A stretch of 64,000 nt of DNA from Bradyrhizobium cytisi (GCF_008123515.1 NZ_VSSR01000017.1:1-64000); one strand, 5' to 3'; counted from the stretch's first letter, positions 51,444 through 60,503 are shown. The notes: generated by a model not told the origin, from the letters alone. Translations and numbers: made by a program.

Positions 51444-52790
51444 ATGCAACGGACAATGAAGACGCTTGTTGTGGCATGCGGGGCTGTTGCCGCCGCATTC
51501 GGCGTCGGAGCGGGCACCACGCCCGCGCAGGCGCAAGGCAAGACCATCACGCTGTGCTGGGCCGCATGGGACCCCGCCAACGCGCTGGTCGAATTGTCGA
51601 AGGACTTCACCGCGAAGTCGGGCATCGGCATGAAGTTCGAGTTCGTGCCGTGGACCAATTATGCCGATCGCTTCCTGAACGAACTCAATTCGCACGGCTC
51701 GTTGTGCGATCTCATCATCGGCGATTCACAATGGATCGGCGGCGCGGCGGAGAACGGCCAGTACGTCAAGCTCAACGATTTCTTCAAGAAGGAAGGAATT
51801 AGCATGGACGACTACATGCCGGCCACGGTGATCGGCTATTCCGAATGGCCGAAGAACACGCCGAACTACTGGGCGCTGCCGGCGATGGGCGATGCGGTGG
51901 GCTGGACCTATCGCAAGGACTGGTTCGCGCGGCCGGACGTGCAGAAGGACTTCAAGGCCAAATACGGCCGCGACATCGGCGTGCCGAAGACGCTCGATGA
52001 GCTCCGCGACATCGCGCAATTCTTCCAGGGCCGCGACATCGACGGCAAGAAGGTCTATGGCGCCTCGATCTATACCGAGCGTGGCTCCGAAGGCATCACC
52101 ATGGGGGTCTCGAACTACCTCTACGACTACGGCTTCAAATACGACGATCCGAAGAAGCCCTATGCGATGGACGGGTTGGTGAACTCGGCCAGCGCGGTGA
52201 AGGGGCTCGAGGCCTACAAGGAGCTCTACAAGTGCTGCACGCCCCCCGGCGCTTCCAACTCCTACATGTCCGAAGGGCTTGACGCCTTCAAGTCCGGCCA
52301 GGTCGCGCTGCAGATGAACTTCTTCGCCTTCTTCCCGGGCCTCCACAAGGACCCGAATGTCGGCGGCGACAAGATCGGCTTCTTCGTCAATCCGGCCGGT
52401 CCCGCCGCGCAGGCAACCCAGCTCGGCGGACAGGGCATCTCGGTGGTCTCCTACTCCAAGAACCAGCCCGAGGCGCTGCAATACATCAAGTGGTTCTCCG
52501 GCGGCGACGTGCAGAAGAAGTGGTGGGCGCTCGGCGGCTATTCCTGCGCCAAGTCCGTGCTGAACGATCCGAGCTTCCCGACCAGCGCGCCGTTCGCCAA
52601 GGAGTTCCTGCAGTCGATGGGAATGGTCGTCGACTTCTGGGCCGAGCCCTCCTATGCGCAACTCCTGCAAGCCGAACAGAAGCGCGTGCATGACTACGTG
52701 GTGGCGGACAAGGGCACCGCGCAGGAAGCGCTCGACGGTCTGGTGAAGGACTGGAAGGCCATCTTCAAGGAAGAAGGCAAGAAGTTCTAG
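51444..52790 (+). CDS. ABC transporter substrate-binding protein (carbohydrate type)
   Basis: Encodes 448 residues with a Sec signal peptide (residues 1-30, cleavage near AQA-QG) and a family 1 extracellular binding-protein fold (FTAKSGIGMKFEFVPWTNYADRFLNELNSHGSLCDLIIGDSQWIG, AALQMNFFAFFPG-like segment, LGGQGISVVSYSKNQPEALQYIKWFSG). It binds the transported sugar, polyol or related solute in the periplasm. It is the first gene of the ABC-Dha array. I use ATG 51444, with GGAGGGA upstream and the signal peptide right after. The coupling to dihydroxyacetone kinase suggests a polyol or triose ligand, but this is inference. Confidence 0.92.
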   Translation: MQRTMKTLVVACGAVAAAFGVGAGTTPAQAQGKTITLCWAAWDPANALVELSKDFTAKSGIGMKFEFVPWTNYADRFLNELNSHGSLCDLIIGDSQWIGGAAENGQYVKLNDFFKKEGISMDDYMPATVIGYSEWPKNTPNYWALPAMGDAVGWTYRKDWFARPDVQKDFKAKYGRDIGVPKTLDELRDIAQFFQGRDIDGKKVYGASIYTERGSEGITMGVSNYLYDYGFKYDDPKKPYAMDGLVNSASAVKGLEAYKELYKCCTPPGASNSYMSEGLDAFKSGQVALQMNFFAFFPGLHKDPNVGGDKIGFFVNPAGPAAQATQLGGQGISVVSYSKNQPEALQYIKWFSGGDVQKKWWALGGYSCAKSVLNDPSFPTSAPFAKEFLQSMGMVVDFWAEPSYAQLLQAEQKRVHDYVVADKGTAQEALDGLVKDWKAIFKEEGKKF

Positions 52791-52797
52791 GGCAACC

Positions 52798-52827
52798 GCC
52801 TGGAGCGCACGCGAGCGCGCTCCAGGC
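52798..52827 (+). other. Intercistronic stem-loop after the binding-protein gene
   Basis: GCCTGGAGCGC (52798-52808) pairs perfectly with GCGCTCCAGGC (52817-52827) around an 8-base loop, 8 bases after the binding-protein stop. There is no T-run. In ABC operons such stem-loops commonly protect the upstream message and reduce downstream expression, giving excess binding protein. Confidence 0.65.
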
Positions 52828-52892
52828 TCTCTTCGGCCACGTCGGCAGCTGTCGCATAGCTGATGGTTCCGGCGCGAGGATCGACCAAAGCC

Positions 52893-53852
52893 ATGAACGA
52901 TTTGAGCGCTTCGTCGCAGATCACCTATCGGGCCGTTCCGGTCAGACCAGCCGTGGTGCGTCGTATCCGGGGCCTGTCGGACCAGGCGCTCGCCTGGCTC
53001 TTCATCACGCCGACAATCGTGCTGCTGCTGGCGATCAATATCTTCCCGCTGGTGTGGACGATCTATCTCTCGTTCACCAACTACCGCGCCAATCGGGCGA
53101 ACGCGCCGACGATATGGCTGGGCACCGACTGGTACCAGTCGATCCTGACCGATCCGGATATCTGGGCGGCGATGCAGGTGACGGCGCATTTCGTGATCTG
53201 GACCGTGCTCATCGAGACCGTGCTCGGATTTGGTCTTGCCCTCCTCATCGACAAGAAATTCCGCGGCCATGGCATGTGGACCACGATCATTCTGCTGCCG
53301 ATGATGCTCTCGCCGGCCGTCGTCGGCAATTTCTGGACCTTTCTCTATCAGCCGCAGATCGGATTGTTCAATTATGTGGTCGCTTTCTTCACGGGACGCG
53401 GCGCCTCGTCGTTCCAGATGCTGGGAGACGTGACACTCAGTCCCTGGGCCATCATCATCGTCGATGCCTGGATGTGGACGCCCTATGTGATGCTGATTTG
53501 CTTAGCGGGACTGCGCTCGATTCCGGATTACATCTATGAGGCGGCGGAGGTCGACCGCGCGTCGAATTGGCGGCAGTTCTGGTCGATTACGCTGCCGATG
53601 GCGCTGCCGTTCATCATGCTCGCGGTGCTCTTTCGCGGTATCGAGAACTTCAAGATGTTCGACATGGTCAACCTCCTGACCGGCGGTGGGCCGGGCTCGA
53701 CCACGGAAGTTGCCTCGATCACGCTTAAGCGGGCAGCCTTTGAGAGTTGGCGAACCGGTTATTCTTCTGCCTTCGCAATTATTCTGTTCGTGACGGTGTT
53801 CGGCCTCGCCAACATCTACGTCAAGGCGCTGAACCGGGTGAAAAACCGATGA
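52893..53852 (+). CDS. ABC transporter permease (MalF-like)
   Basis: Encodes 319 residues with six hydrophobic segments (LAWLFITPTIVLLLAINIFPLVWTIYLSF and following). The EAA loop that docks the ATPase is YEAAEVDRASNWRQFWSITLPMALP. One of the two channel-forming inner-membrane subunits. ATG 52893 gives a normal N-terminus; ATG 52863 would add ten residues and neither has an ideal ribosome site. The stop overlaps the next permease start (ATGA). Confidence 0.9.
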   Translation: MNDLSASSQITYRAVPVRPAVVRRIRGLSDQALAWLFITPTIVLLLAINIFPLVWTIYLSFTNYRANRANAPTIWLGTDWYQSILTDPDIWAAMQVTAHFVIWTVLIETVLGFGLALLIDKKFRGHGMWTTIILLPMMLSPAVVGNFWTFLYQPQIGLFNYVVAFFTGRGASSFQMLGDVTLSPWAIIIVDAWMWTPYVMLICLAGLRSIPDYIYEAAEVDRASNWRQFWSITLPMALPFIMLAVLFRGIENFKMFDMVNLLTGGGPGSTTEVASITLKRAAFESWRTGYSSAFAIILFVTVFGLANIYVKALNRVKNR

Positions 53853-54802
53853 GTGTCGCAAATGCAGCCCATTCAGTCGTCGAACCATCGGCCGGCACGC
53901 GCCGCTTCGCCGGCCTGCTCGTCATACTCTATGCCATCATCACGATGATTCCGCTGGTATGGATCGTGCTCACCTCGTTCAAGTCGCCCGACGATGCGAT
54001 CTCCTATCCTCCAAAGATACTGTTCAAGCCGTCGCTCGAAGGCTACTGTAATCTATTCACAACCCGCTCGCGCCAGACGCCGGAATTTATCCAGACGCTG
54101 GGCCAGCCGCACGGGCTTTGCGACAGCATCGCCCGCAGCCGCAATATGGTTGTGGCCGGGCCGTCGAACTATGTCCCGCGTTTCGTCAATTCGCTGATCA
54201 TCGCGTTCGGTTCGACGATGCTCGCCGTCGCACTAGGCACATTATCAGCCTATGGGTTCTCGCGGTTCCGCGTGCCGCTGAAGGACGACCTGCTGTTTTT
54301 CATTCTGTCGACGCGGATGATGCCGCCGATCGCGGTCGCGATCCCGATCTACCTGATGTACCGCACCGTCGGACTGTCGGATACCCGGCTCGGGATGATC
54401 CTGCTCTACACGTCCGTCAACGTTTCGCTCGCCGTCTGGCTTCTGAAGGGCTTCATCGACGAAATCCCGCGGGAATACGAGGAGGCAGCGATGATCGACG
54501 GCTACACGCGGTTTCAGGCCTTCGTGAAAGTAGTGCTGCCGCAGGCGACAACAGGAATCGCAGCGACGGCCATCTTCTGCCTGATTTTTGCGTGGAACGA
54601 ATACGCCTTTGCGGTGCTTCTGACCTCCGGCAACGCGCAGACGGCGCCGCCTTTCATTCCGATCATCATCGGCGAGGGCGGGCAGGACTGGCCAGCAGTA
54701 GCCGCCGGTACGACGCTCTTCCTGGTGCCCATCGTCGTGTTCACGGTGCTGTTGCGCAAGCATCTTCTGCGCGGCATCACCTTTGGAGCCGTCCGCAAAT
54801 GA
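53849..54802 (+). CDS. ABC transporter permease (MalG-like)
   Basis: Encodes 317 residues with six hydrophobic segments and the EAA motif YEEAAMIDGYTRFQAFVKVVLPQATTG. It is the second channel subunit. Compared with typical MalG-type permeases it carries a long polar insert between helices 1 and 2 (about residues 60-105: LFTTRSRQTPEFIQTLGQPHG and on), a periplasmic loop that may contact the binding protein. Start and stop overlap the flanking genes by 4 bases. Confidence 0.9.
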   Translation: MSVANAAHSVVEPSAGTRRFAGLLVILYAIITMIPLVWIVLTSFKSPDDAISYPPKILFKPSLEGYCNLFTTRSRQTPEFIQTLGQPHGLCDSIARSRNMVVAGPSNYVPRFVNSLIIAFGSTMLAVALGTLSAYGFSRFRVPLKDDLLFFILSTRMMPPIAVAIPIYLMYRTVGLSDTRLGMILLYTSVNVSLAVWLLKGFIDEIPREYEEAAMIDGYTRFQAFVKVVLPQATTGIAATAIFCLIFAWNEYAFAVLLTSGNAQTAPPFIPIIIGEGGQDWPAVAAGTTLFLVPIVVFTVLLRKHLLRGITFGAVRK

Positions 54803-55011
54803 GCCTCGATGCGAACACATCCACGCGCCGACGCGGCCTCGCAAACAGGATTCTGCGACGCGGTCCGCTGGAGGCTATCGCGACGACGATCATCGCCGCG
54901 GGCGTCGTCATGCTGATGCAGCCATTTTTCCTCACGCTCTATTCTTGGTCGTTCGCGACTGCGCTGTTCGGGACGGTGATGTTCACCATCGTCTCGAAGG
55001 TCAGGGAGTAA
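54799..55011 (+). CDS. Small two-helix membrane protein of the ABC operon
   Basis: Encodes 70 residues: a basic N-terminus (STRRRGLANRILRRG), then two hydrophobic segments (LEAIATTIIAAGVVMLMQPFFLTLYSW and FATALFGTVMFTIVSKV). It overlaps the permease stop by 4 bases and lies 6 bases before the ATPase gene, so it is translated with the transporter. I recall similar short proteins in rhizobial sugar/polyol ABC operons, with no assigned function. An accessory role in assembly or regulation of the permease is a guess. Confidence 0.72.
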   Translation: MSLDANTSTRRRGLANRILRRGPLEAIATTIIAAGVVMLMQPFFLTLYSWSFATALFGTVMFTIVSKVRE

Positions 55012-55017
55012 GGCGCG

Positions 55018-56115
55018 ATGGCACAGATCAGGGTCGAAGGGCTCGACAAATCCTTCGGGACGTTTCATGCGGTCAAGGCCGCCAGCTTCACGGTGGAAGA
55101 CGGCCAGTTCCTCTGCCTGCTTGGACCGTCCGGCTGCGGCAAGACCACGACGCTGCGCATGATCGCAGGCCTGGAATTGCCGACGGCCGGCACCATCAGG
55201 CTCGGCGGCGAGGATGTTACGATGAATCGCGCCTCGGCGCGCGATATCGCCTTCGTGTTCCAGCTGTTTGCGCTCTATCCGCACATGAATGTCCGGCGCA
55301 ATATCGGCTTTCCCCTGAAATGCGAGGGCGTCGGAGCGGCGGAGCACGATCGGCGGGTGGTGGAGGCCGCGCGTATTTTGCGTATCTCCCATCTGCTCGA
55401 CCGGTCAGTGTCGGGCCTCGCCGGCGGCGACCGGCAGCGCGTCGCACTTGGGCGAGCCATCGTCCGCCAGCCCAAATGCTTCCTGATGGACGAGCCGCTC
55501 GGTGCGCTCGATACCGAAATGCGCGAGGCGATGATTCATGAATTGCGCGGGCTGCATGACCGGCTGGGCGCGACGACCGTGTATGTCACGCATGATCAGC
55601 TCGAGGCGATGGCGATGGCCGACATGATCGCGGTGATGAATAATGGCATCGTTGAGCAGGTCGCGAGCCCGCGCGACATCTACGACCGGCCTGCTTCGCT
55701 CTTCGTCGCAGACTTCATCGGTTCACCGCCTATGAATTTCCTGCCGTTCCGCGGTCGACTGCAAGTCGGCGCGCAGGCGATCTGGCTCGGCGAGCGCGAA
55801 GTTGCAATTCCTGCTGCACGCGAGGCGCTGGTGGAAAGCGACCTCGTCCTCGGGGTCCGGCCGGAGCATGTGCGGTTCACCGATCGCGGCATGGTGCGGG
55901 GTGAGGTTTATGGGTCGGAATATCTCGGCACGACGCAGATCGTGACCGTTACGACGCGTTACGGCGCGCTCAAGGCCCGTTCGCCCAGCAGCATATGCTT
56001 TCGGACTGGGGAAAGTGTCGGGCTGGACTTCCGGCCGGATACGCTCTCGGTCTTCGACAAGGCGTCGGGCCGGGCCATCCGCACTGCGTTGTATGAAGGA
56101 GGTGCGCATGGCTGA
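55018..56115 (+). CDS. ABC transporter ATPase 1 (UgpC/MalK type, altered signature)
   Basis: Encodes 365 residues. Walker A GPSGCGKTT (36-44), Q-loop Gln82, Walker B CFLMDE (154-159) and H-loop His192 are intact. The signature motif reads LAGGD (134-138) instead of LSGGQ. The C-terminal ~120 residues are the TOBE regulatory domain of the MalK group. A second, canonical ATPase follows, so the transporter probably uses a heterodimer in which the two ATP sites are unequal. It overlaps the next gene by 8 bases. Confidence 0.9.
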   Translation: MAQIRVEGLDKSFGTFHAVKAASFTVEDGQFLCLLGPSGCGKTTTLRMIAGLELPTAGTIRLGGEDVTMNRASARDIAFVFQLFALYPHMNVRRNIGFPLKCEGVGAAEHDRRVVEAARILRISHLLDRSVSGLAGGDRQRVALGRAIVRQPKCFLMDEPLGALDTEMREAMIHELRGLHDRLGATTVYVTHDQLEAMAMADMIAVMNNGIVEQVASPRDIYDRPASLFVADFIGSPPMNFLPFRGRLQVGAQAIWLGEREVAIPAAREALVESDLVLGVRPEHVRFTDRGMVRGEVYGSEYLGTTQIVTVTTRYGALKARSPSSICFRTGESVGLDFRPDTLSVFDKASGRAIRTALYEGGAHG

Positions 56116-57115
56116 AGTTGAGATCAGGGCGGTCTCCAAGGCGTTCCGCCGGACTCACGCCGTCGTCGACCTGTCGCTCTCGGTTGGAGACGGCGAATTC
56201 GTTGCGTTGCTGGGGCCGACGGGTGCCGGCAAGACGACGGCGCTGCGACTTGTCGCCGGACTGGAGACGCCAGACAGCGGTTCGATCCGGATCGGTGGAC
56301 GTGATGTGACCGGCGATGCGCCGGCCGATCGCGACGTCGCCTTCGTCTTCCAGCAATATTCCTTGTATCCGCATCTCAGCGTGTTCGAGAACATGGCCTT
56401 TGCGTTACGCGCGCCGATCCGCCGCGTACCCGAGGCCGAGATTCGCGCGAAGGTGCAGGAGGTCGCGCGTCTTCTCCACATCGAAACCAAGCTGCACAAC
56501 AAGGCGACGCAGTTGTCGGGCGGGCAGATGCAGCGCGTCGCGATCGGCCGGGCCTTGGTGCGCTCGCCCTCGATCTATCTGATGGACGAGCCACTCTCCT
56601 CGCTGGACGCCAAGCTGCGCGGCGAAATGCGCCTCGAACTCAAGCGCATCCAGACCGATCTCGGCGCCACGATCCTCTATGTCACCCATGATCAGACGGA
56701 AGCGATGACCATGGCTTCGCGCATCGGCGTGGTCGAGGCCGGCCGGCTGATGCAGATCGGTACGCCGCGCGAGATTTACGAGAATCCGATCAACGCCCAT
56801 GTCGCTGCGCGGCTTGGCCAGCCGATGATCAACCTGCTGCCGGCGGCTCTATTTGCCGGCATTCCGCCCGGCGCCAAGACCATTGGCGCGCGCACCGAGC
56901 ACCTGATGATCGCACGCAGCGGCGGAGACGTGTCGGCAACCGTCACGCGAGTCGAACATCTCGGCGACCAGAGCCATCTCCACCTCGACCTCGGCGGCCG
57001 GCCGGTCGTGACGTTGGCAGACCCCGAGGCGAGGTTGGGCCCGGGAGACATGGTGTCGCTCCGACTCAACAAGCCGCTGTTATTCGATGCGGCCGGCGGG
57101 AGGGTGGCGGCATGA
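56108..57115 (+). CDS. ABC transporter ATPase 2 (UgpC/MalK type)
   Basis: Encodes 335 residues with Walker A GPTGAGKTT (36-44), Q-loop FQQY, canonical signature LSGGQ (136-140), Walker B IYLMDEPLSSLD and H-loop YVTHDQTEAMT, plus a C-terminal TOBE-like domain. It is shorter at the C-terminus than ATPase 1. ATG 56108 follows GAAGGAGGT. It is expected to pair with ATPase 1 to power the transporter. Its stop overlaps the dhaL start (ATGA), linking transport and kinase genes. Confidence 0.9.
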   Translation: MAEVEIRAVSKAFRRTHAVVDLSLSVGDGEFVALLGPTGAGKTTALRLVAGLETPDSGSIRIGGRDVTGDAPADRDVAFVFQQYSLYPHLSVFENMAFALRAPIRRVPEAEIRAKVQEVARLLHIETKLHNKATQLSGGQMQRVAIGRALVRSPSIYLMDEPLSSLDAKLRGEMRLELKRIQTDLGATILYVTHDQTEAMTMASRIGVVEAGRLMQIGTPREIYENPINAHVAARLGQPMINLLPAALFAGIPPGAKTIGARTEHLMIARSGGDVSATVTRVEHLGDQSHLHLDLGGRPVVTLADPEARLGPGDMVSLRLNKPLLFDAAGGRVAA

Positions 57116-57726
57116 GTCTCGATCGGGCTGCCAGGGAAAAGCTGGTGCGGGCGTTAGCGGAATCCGTGATCCAGCACGCCGACGAATTGACCAGCCTCGA
57201 TCAGGCGATCGGCGACGGCGATCACGGGCTGAACATGAAGCGCGGCTTCGAGGCTGTGCTCGCGACACTGCCCGGCCTTGCTGACAAATCGCTACCGGAA
57301 ATGCTGAAGGCGATCGGAATGACGTTGGTCATGAAGGTCGGCGGCGCTTCCGGGCCGCTGGTTGGCACTTTCTTCATGGAACTAGGTAAGGCGCTTCCGG
57401 AGCAGTCGATCCGAGCGGATCTCGTCGCGGCGACGGCGAAGGCGATTGATGCCGTCAAAGCGCGCGGGCGCTCGGAGGCGGGGCAGAAAACCTTGCTGGA
57501 TGTGCTGGTGCCGGTGCAGGTCGTGTTGGCCGGGGGCGGCGATGCCAAGGCGATAGCTGCGGAAGCGGCGCAAGCGGCCGATCGCACCACGCCCATGCTT
57601 GCGATCCGCGGCCGTGCGTCCTTTCTCGGCGAACGTTCTATCGGTCATATGGACCCTGGTTCGCGTTCGGCGTCCCTTTTGATCGGCGCGGCAGTCAAGG
57701 TACTGGAATTCGAGGCAAGTTCATGA
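57112..57726 (+). CDS. dhaL: Dihydroxyacetone kinase subunit DhaL
   Basis: Encodes 204 residues of the ADP-binding DhaL subunit, which passes phosphate from DhaM to dihydroxyacetone bound in DhaK. The three Asp that hold the Mg-nucleotide are present in DQAIGDGDHG as D30, D35 and D37, the same numbers I recall for E. coli. The sequence VMKVGGASGPLVGTFFMELGKAL and a later GHMDPGSRSASLLIGA are family features. It overlaps the ABC ATPase upstream and dhaM downstream by 4 bases each. Confidence 0.92.
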   Translation: MSLDRAAREKLVRALAESVIQHADELTSLDQAIGDGDHGLNMKRGFEAVLATLPGLADKSLPEMLKAIGMTLVMKVGGASGPLVGTFFMELGKALPEQSIRADLVAATAKAIDAVKARGRSEAGQKTLLDVLVPVQVVLAGGGDAKAIAAEAAQAADRTTPMLAIRGRASFLGERSIGHMDPGSRSASLLIGAAVKVLEFEASS

Positions 57727-58124
57727 ACAGTTCAAATTCCGGCAATGTCGGGATCGTTATCGTTTCACATTCGCCCAAGATCGCGGAAGGCGCGGCGGAT
57801 ATGGTGCGCCAGATGGTAGGCAGCGCCGTGCCGCTTGCCTGGACAGGCGGCGACATCGATGGAGGGCTCGGCACGAATGTTGCCGGAATCCTCGAGGCGA
57901 TCGAGGCGGCGTGGTCGCCCGCAGGCGTGGCGGTGCTGGTTGATCTCGGCGGCGCGGAGACAAATTCCGAGATGGCCGTAGAAATGCTGCCTGAAGATCG
58001 ACGGGCGCGCGTCGTCGTCTGCAATGCCCCGGTGGTCGAGGGAGCTGTGATCGCGGCAACCGAGTCTTCGGGTGGCTCGCCGCTTGCCGCCGTCAAGCGT
58101 AGCGCGGAGGAATTCTATGCATGA
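57723..58124 (+). CDS. dhaM: Dihydroxyacetone kinase phosphotransfer subunit (EIIA-type)
   Basis: Encodes 133 residues, a mannose-type EIIA domain (VGIVIVSHSPKIAEGAADMVRQM with phosphoacceptor His16; VDLGGAETNSEMAVEML; VVCNAPVVEGAVIAATES). It re-phosphorylates the ADP bound to DhaL. In E. coli DhaM this domain is fused to HPr and EI-like parts; here those are separate genes that follow directly. It overlaps the HPr start by 8 bases. Confidence 0.92.
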   Translation: MNSSNSGNVGIVIVSHSPKIAEGAADMVRQMVGSAVPLAWTGGDIDGGLGTNVAGILEAIEAAWSPAGVAVLVDLGGAETNSEMAVEMLPEDRRARVVVCNAPVVEGAVIAATESSGGSPLAAVKRSAEEFYA

Positions 58125-58431
58125 TGCTCACGCCAGCCGGCCGAGCGAAACGCCGGTGCCGCTGACAGCCTCGGCGGTTCTCGTCAACAAAGTCGGACTT
58201 CACGCGCGGCCGTCGGTCAAGCTCACGCAGTGCGCGAAGGGCTTTGCCGCGAAGATCGAGCTTGCCCTCGCGGTGGACGGGCCCTGGACGGACGCAAAGA
58301 GCCCGGTGAAGGTGATGCGCGTGAAGGCGCCGCAGGGCGCAACGCTGCATTTCCGCGTTACCGGGCCCGATGGCAAGGCAGCGCTCGCTGCCGTACTGGC
58401 GCTTGTGCATGATGGTTTCGGCGAGGCCTGA
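58117..58431 (+). CDS. HPr-family phosphocarrier
   Basis: Encodes 104 residues. The phosphorylation site is VNKVGLHARPSVKLTQ (His29), and the region of the regulatory serine reads TDAKSPVKVMRVKAPQG (Ser62). It has a ~15-residue N-terminal extension (HDAHASRPSETPVPLTA) relative to ordinary HPr. It should carry phosphate from the EI encoded next to DhaM. ATG 58117 follows GGAGG and overlaps the dhaM end. It is probably a dedicated paralogue, distinct from the general PTS-Ntr HPr of such bacteria. Confidence 0.9.
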   Translation: MHDAHASRPSETPVPLTASAVLVNKVGLHARPSVKLTQCAKGFAAKIELALAVDGPWTDAKSPVKVMRVKAPQGATLHFRVTGPDGKAALAAVLALVHDGFGEA

Positions 58432-58436
58432 TCGCG

Positions 58437-60035
58437 GTGGCAGAGATTCATCTCATCGGCCGTACTGCCTCGCCGGGCCTCGCGATCGGACCGGTCACCA
58501 TGCTGACTGCGGCTGTGGCCAAGCGAACGGCGAGCGACGATCCCGCGCAGGAGGCCGCGGCACTGCGGGCTGCGATTGAAGGCGCGAGGGCGGAGATCGC
58601 CGAGCAGATCAAGACGATTCAGGGCGAGGTGGCCGACATTCTGGAATTCCAGGTCGCCATGCTCGAGGATGACGCGCTGGCGGATCCTGCATATGGGGTC
58701 ATCTCGGAGGGGATCACTGCCGACCACGCCTGGCGCTTGGCACTCGATGTGGAGATAGCTGGCTATCGCGCTGCTGAAGATGAATATTTCCGTGCCCGGG
58801 CGGCTGATATCGTCGACATCCGCGACCGCGTGCTCGCGCATCTGAGCGGCGTGGATACGGTCGCCAGGATTACCAGCGGCTCGATCGTAGCGGCTGACGA
58901 CATCACGCCTTCCGCTTTTCTTGCCGCTGACTGGTCGCACGGCGGCGCCATCGCGCTGGCTGCGGGCTCACCTTCCTCGCATGTTGCGATGTTGGCGCGG
59001 GCGCGCGGGGCGCCCATGGTCGTTGGGCTCGGGCCACTGTCGTGGAACGGACAGCCACCGGCGTTGGCGCTCGTCGACGGCGATGCCGGCACCGTGATCT
59101 TCGATCCTGAGCCGGAAACGCGCCGCCTGTTCGAGCACCGCATGGCGGTTGCGAATGCTGCGCAAGCCGCCGTCGATGCCGGCCGCCTCGACTCGGCACG
59201 CACGGCCGACGGCCAGCGGATCGCGGTCCTTCTCAATATCGCCGCGCCCGAAGACCTCGCTGGCCTCGATCCTGCAATCTGCGACGGCATCGGCCTCGTG
59301 CGTACGGAATTTCTGTTCGAGGCGTCTCAAGGCCTGCCGGACGAGGATGCGCAATATGCAGTCTATCGGCGCATTCTCGACTGGGCCGAGGGAAGACCGG
59401 TGACGATCCGCACCCTCGATGCCGGCGGCGACAAGCCGATCGCCGGCTTGACGATCGATAGCGAGCGCAATCCGTTCCTCGGCCTGCGCGGCATCCGTCT
59501 CTCGCTCGCGCGGCCGGACGTGTTTCGGGTGCAACTGCGGGCACTGTGCCGTGCGGCTGTGCACGGGGCGCTGAAGGTGATGCTGCCGATGATCGCGGTC
59601 CCTTCGGAGCTCGACCGTGCCAGTGCCCTGCTGGATGCGGAGTTCACGGCGCTCAGGGCGGAAGGGATCGCCTGCGCCCGACCGCCGCTCGGCATCATGG
59701 TCGAGGTCCCGGCGGCGGCGCTCCGCGCCGAGGCTTTCGGCGCGGCGTTCTATTCCATCGGCTCGAACGACCTGACCCAGTACACGATGGCGGCGGCGCG
59801 CGACATCGGTGCCGTCGCGGACCTCAACGATACTGGCAATCCGGCGGTGCTGGCGCTGATCTCCCGGACTGTCGAGGCCGGACGAAAGCGTGGCGTGGAG
59901 GTCTCGCTCTGCGGTGACGCCGCGGCCGATACGCGCCTGACCGCGGCGCTGATCGCCACCGGGTTGACAACTCTCTCGGTGTCGCCGATTGCCGTCGCGC
60001 GGCTCAAGGCCGCAATCGCAAAGGTGCGTTCATGA
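58437..60035 (+). CDS. ptsI: Phosphoenolpyruvate-protein phosphotransferase (EI)
   Basis: Encodes 532 residues. The phosphohistidine region is GSPSSHVAMLARARGAPMVVG (His182). The PEP-binding barrel has RTEFLFE, TLDAGGDKPI, LGLRGIRLSL and GSNDLTQYTMA; the catalytic Cys is in EVSLCGDAAAD. There is no N-terminal GAF domain, so it is not EI-Ntr (PtsP). It starts the PEP to EI to HPr to DhaM to DhaL to DhaK relay. It starts at GTG, 5 bases after the HPr stop, and its stop overlaps the following small gene by 4 bases. Confidence 0.92.
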   Translation: MAEIHLIGRTASPGLAIGPVTMLTAAVAKRTASDDPAQEAAALRAAIEGARAEIAEQIKTIQGEVADILEFQVAMLEDDALADPAYGVISEGITADHAWRLALDVEIAGYRAAEDEYFRARAADIVDIRDRVLAHLSGVDTVARITSGSIVAADDITPSAFLAADWSHGGAIALAAGSPSSHVAMLARARGAPMVVGLGPLSWNGQPPALALVDGDAGTVIFDPEPETRRLFEHRMAVANAAQAAVDAGRLDSARTADGQRIAVLLNIAAPEDLAGLDPAICDGIGLVRTEFLFEASQGLPDEDAQYAVYRRILDWAEGRPVTIRTLDAGGDKPIAGLTIDSERNPFLGLRGIRLSLARPDVFRVQLRALCRAAVHGALKVMLPMIAVPSELDRASALLDAEFTALRAEGIACARPPLGIMVEVPAAALRAEAFGAAFYSIGSNDLTQYTMAAARDIGAVADLNDTGNPAVLALISRTVEAGRKRGVEVSLCGDAAADTRLTAALIATGLTTLSVSPIAVARLKAAIAKVRS

Positions 60036-60463
60036 CGGATGAAGCAGGCGAGGATACCCGCGCGCCTGGTGACAGCAATGTGGCGGATTACAAGGCCATC
60101 CTGCGACGGGTGCTCGACAATCGGCCCTCGGGGACGCGGCTGAAGCTGGCGGCGGCGCTGGGCAAGAATCGCTCCTTCGTGACCCAGATCACCAATCCGG
60201 CGTATCTGGTGCCGATTCCGGCGAAGCATGTCGCGATCATCTTCGAAGTGTGCCATCTGTCCGGCGCCGAGCGCGCGGCATTCCTCCAAGCCTATGGACG
60301 CGCGCATCCCGGCCGGCTGCGTGCACCCCACCGCGAAGCGCACACCCGCACCGTCTCGGTGACCGTACCCGACCTCGGTGACGACAAGAAGAACCGCGCG
60401 CTCGAACAGCTGATCGTGGATTTCGCTGCGCAACTCGCGCGCTATGCCGAAAGTGTGGGTTGA
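60032..60463 (+). CDS. Small HTH-type protein within the dha operon
   Basis: Encodes 143 residues. Residues ~18-75 resemble an XRE-like helix-turn-helix (YKAILRRVLDNRPSGTRLKLAAALGKNRSFVTQITNPAYLVPIPAKHVAIIFEVCHLSGAERAAFLQAY). The C-terminus (KKNRALEQLIVDFAAQLARYAES) is an amphipathic helix, perhaps for dimerisation. It is translationally coupled to ptsI and precedes dhaK by 40 bases. It could regulate the operon, for instance through the GTTTAGT sites upstream of 51444, but that is inference. Confidence 0.75.
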   Translation: MTDEAGEDTRAPGDSNVADYKAILRRVLDNRPSGTRLKLAAALGKNRSFVTQITNPAYLVPIPAKHVAIIFEVCHLSGAERAAFLQAYGRAHPGRLRAPHREAHTRTVSVTVPDLGDDKKNRALEQLIVDFAAQLARYAESVG

Positions 60464-60503
60464 GCCATTGATTTGAACTTCAGACGAGATGGGGAGGACG
60501 TTC

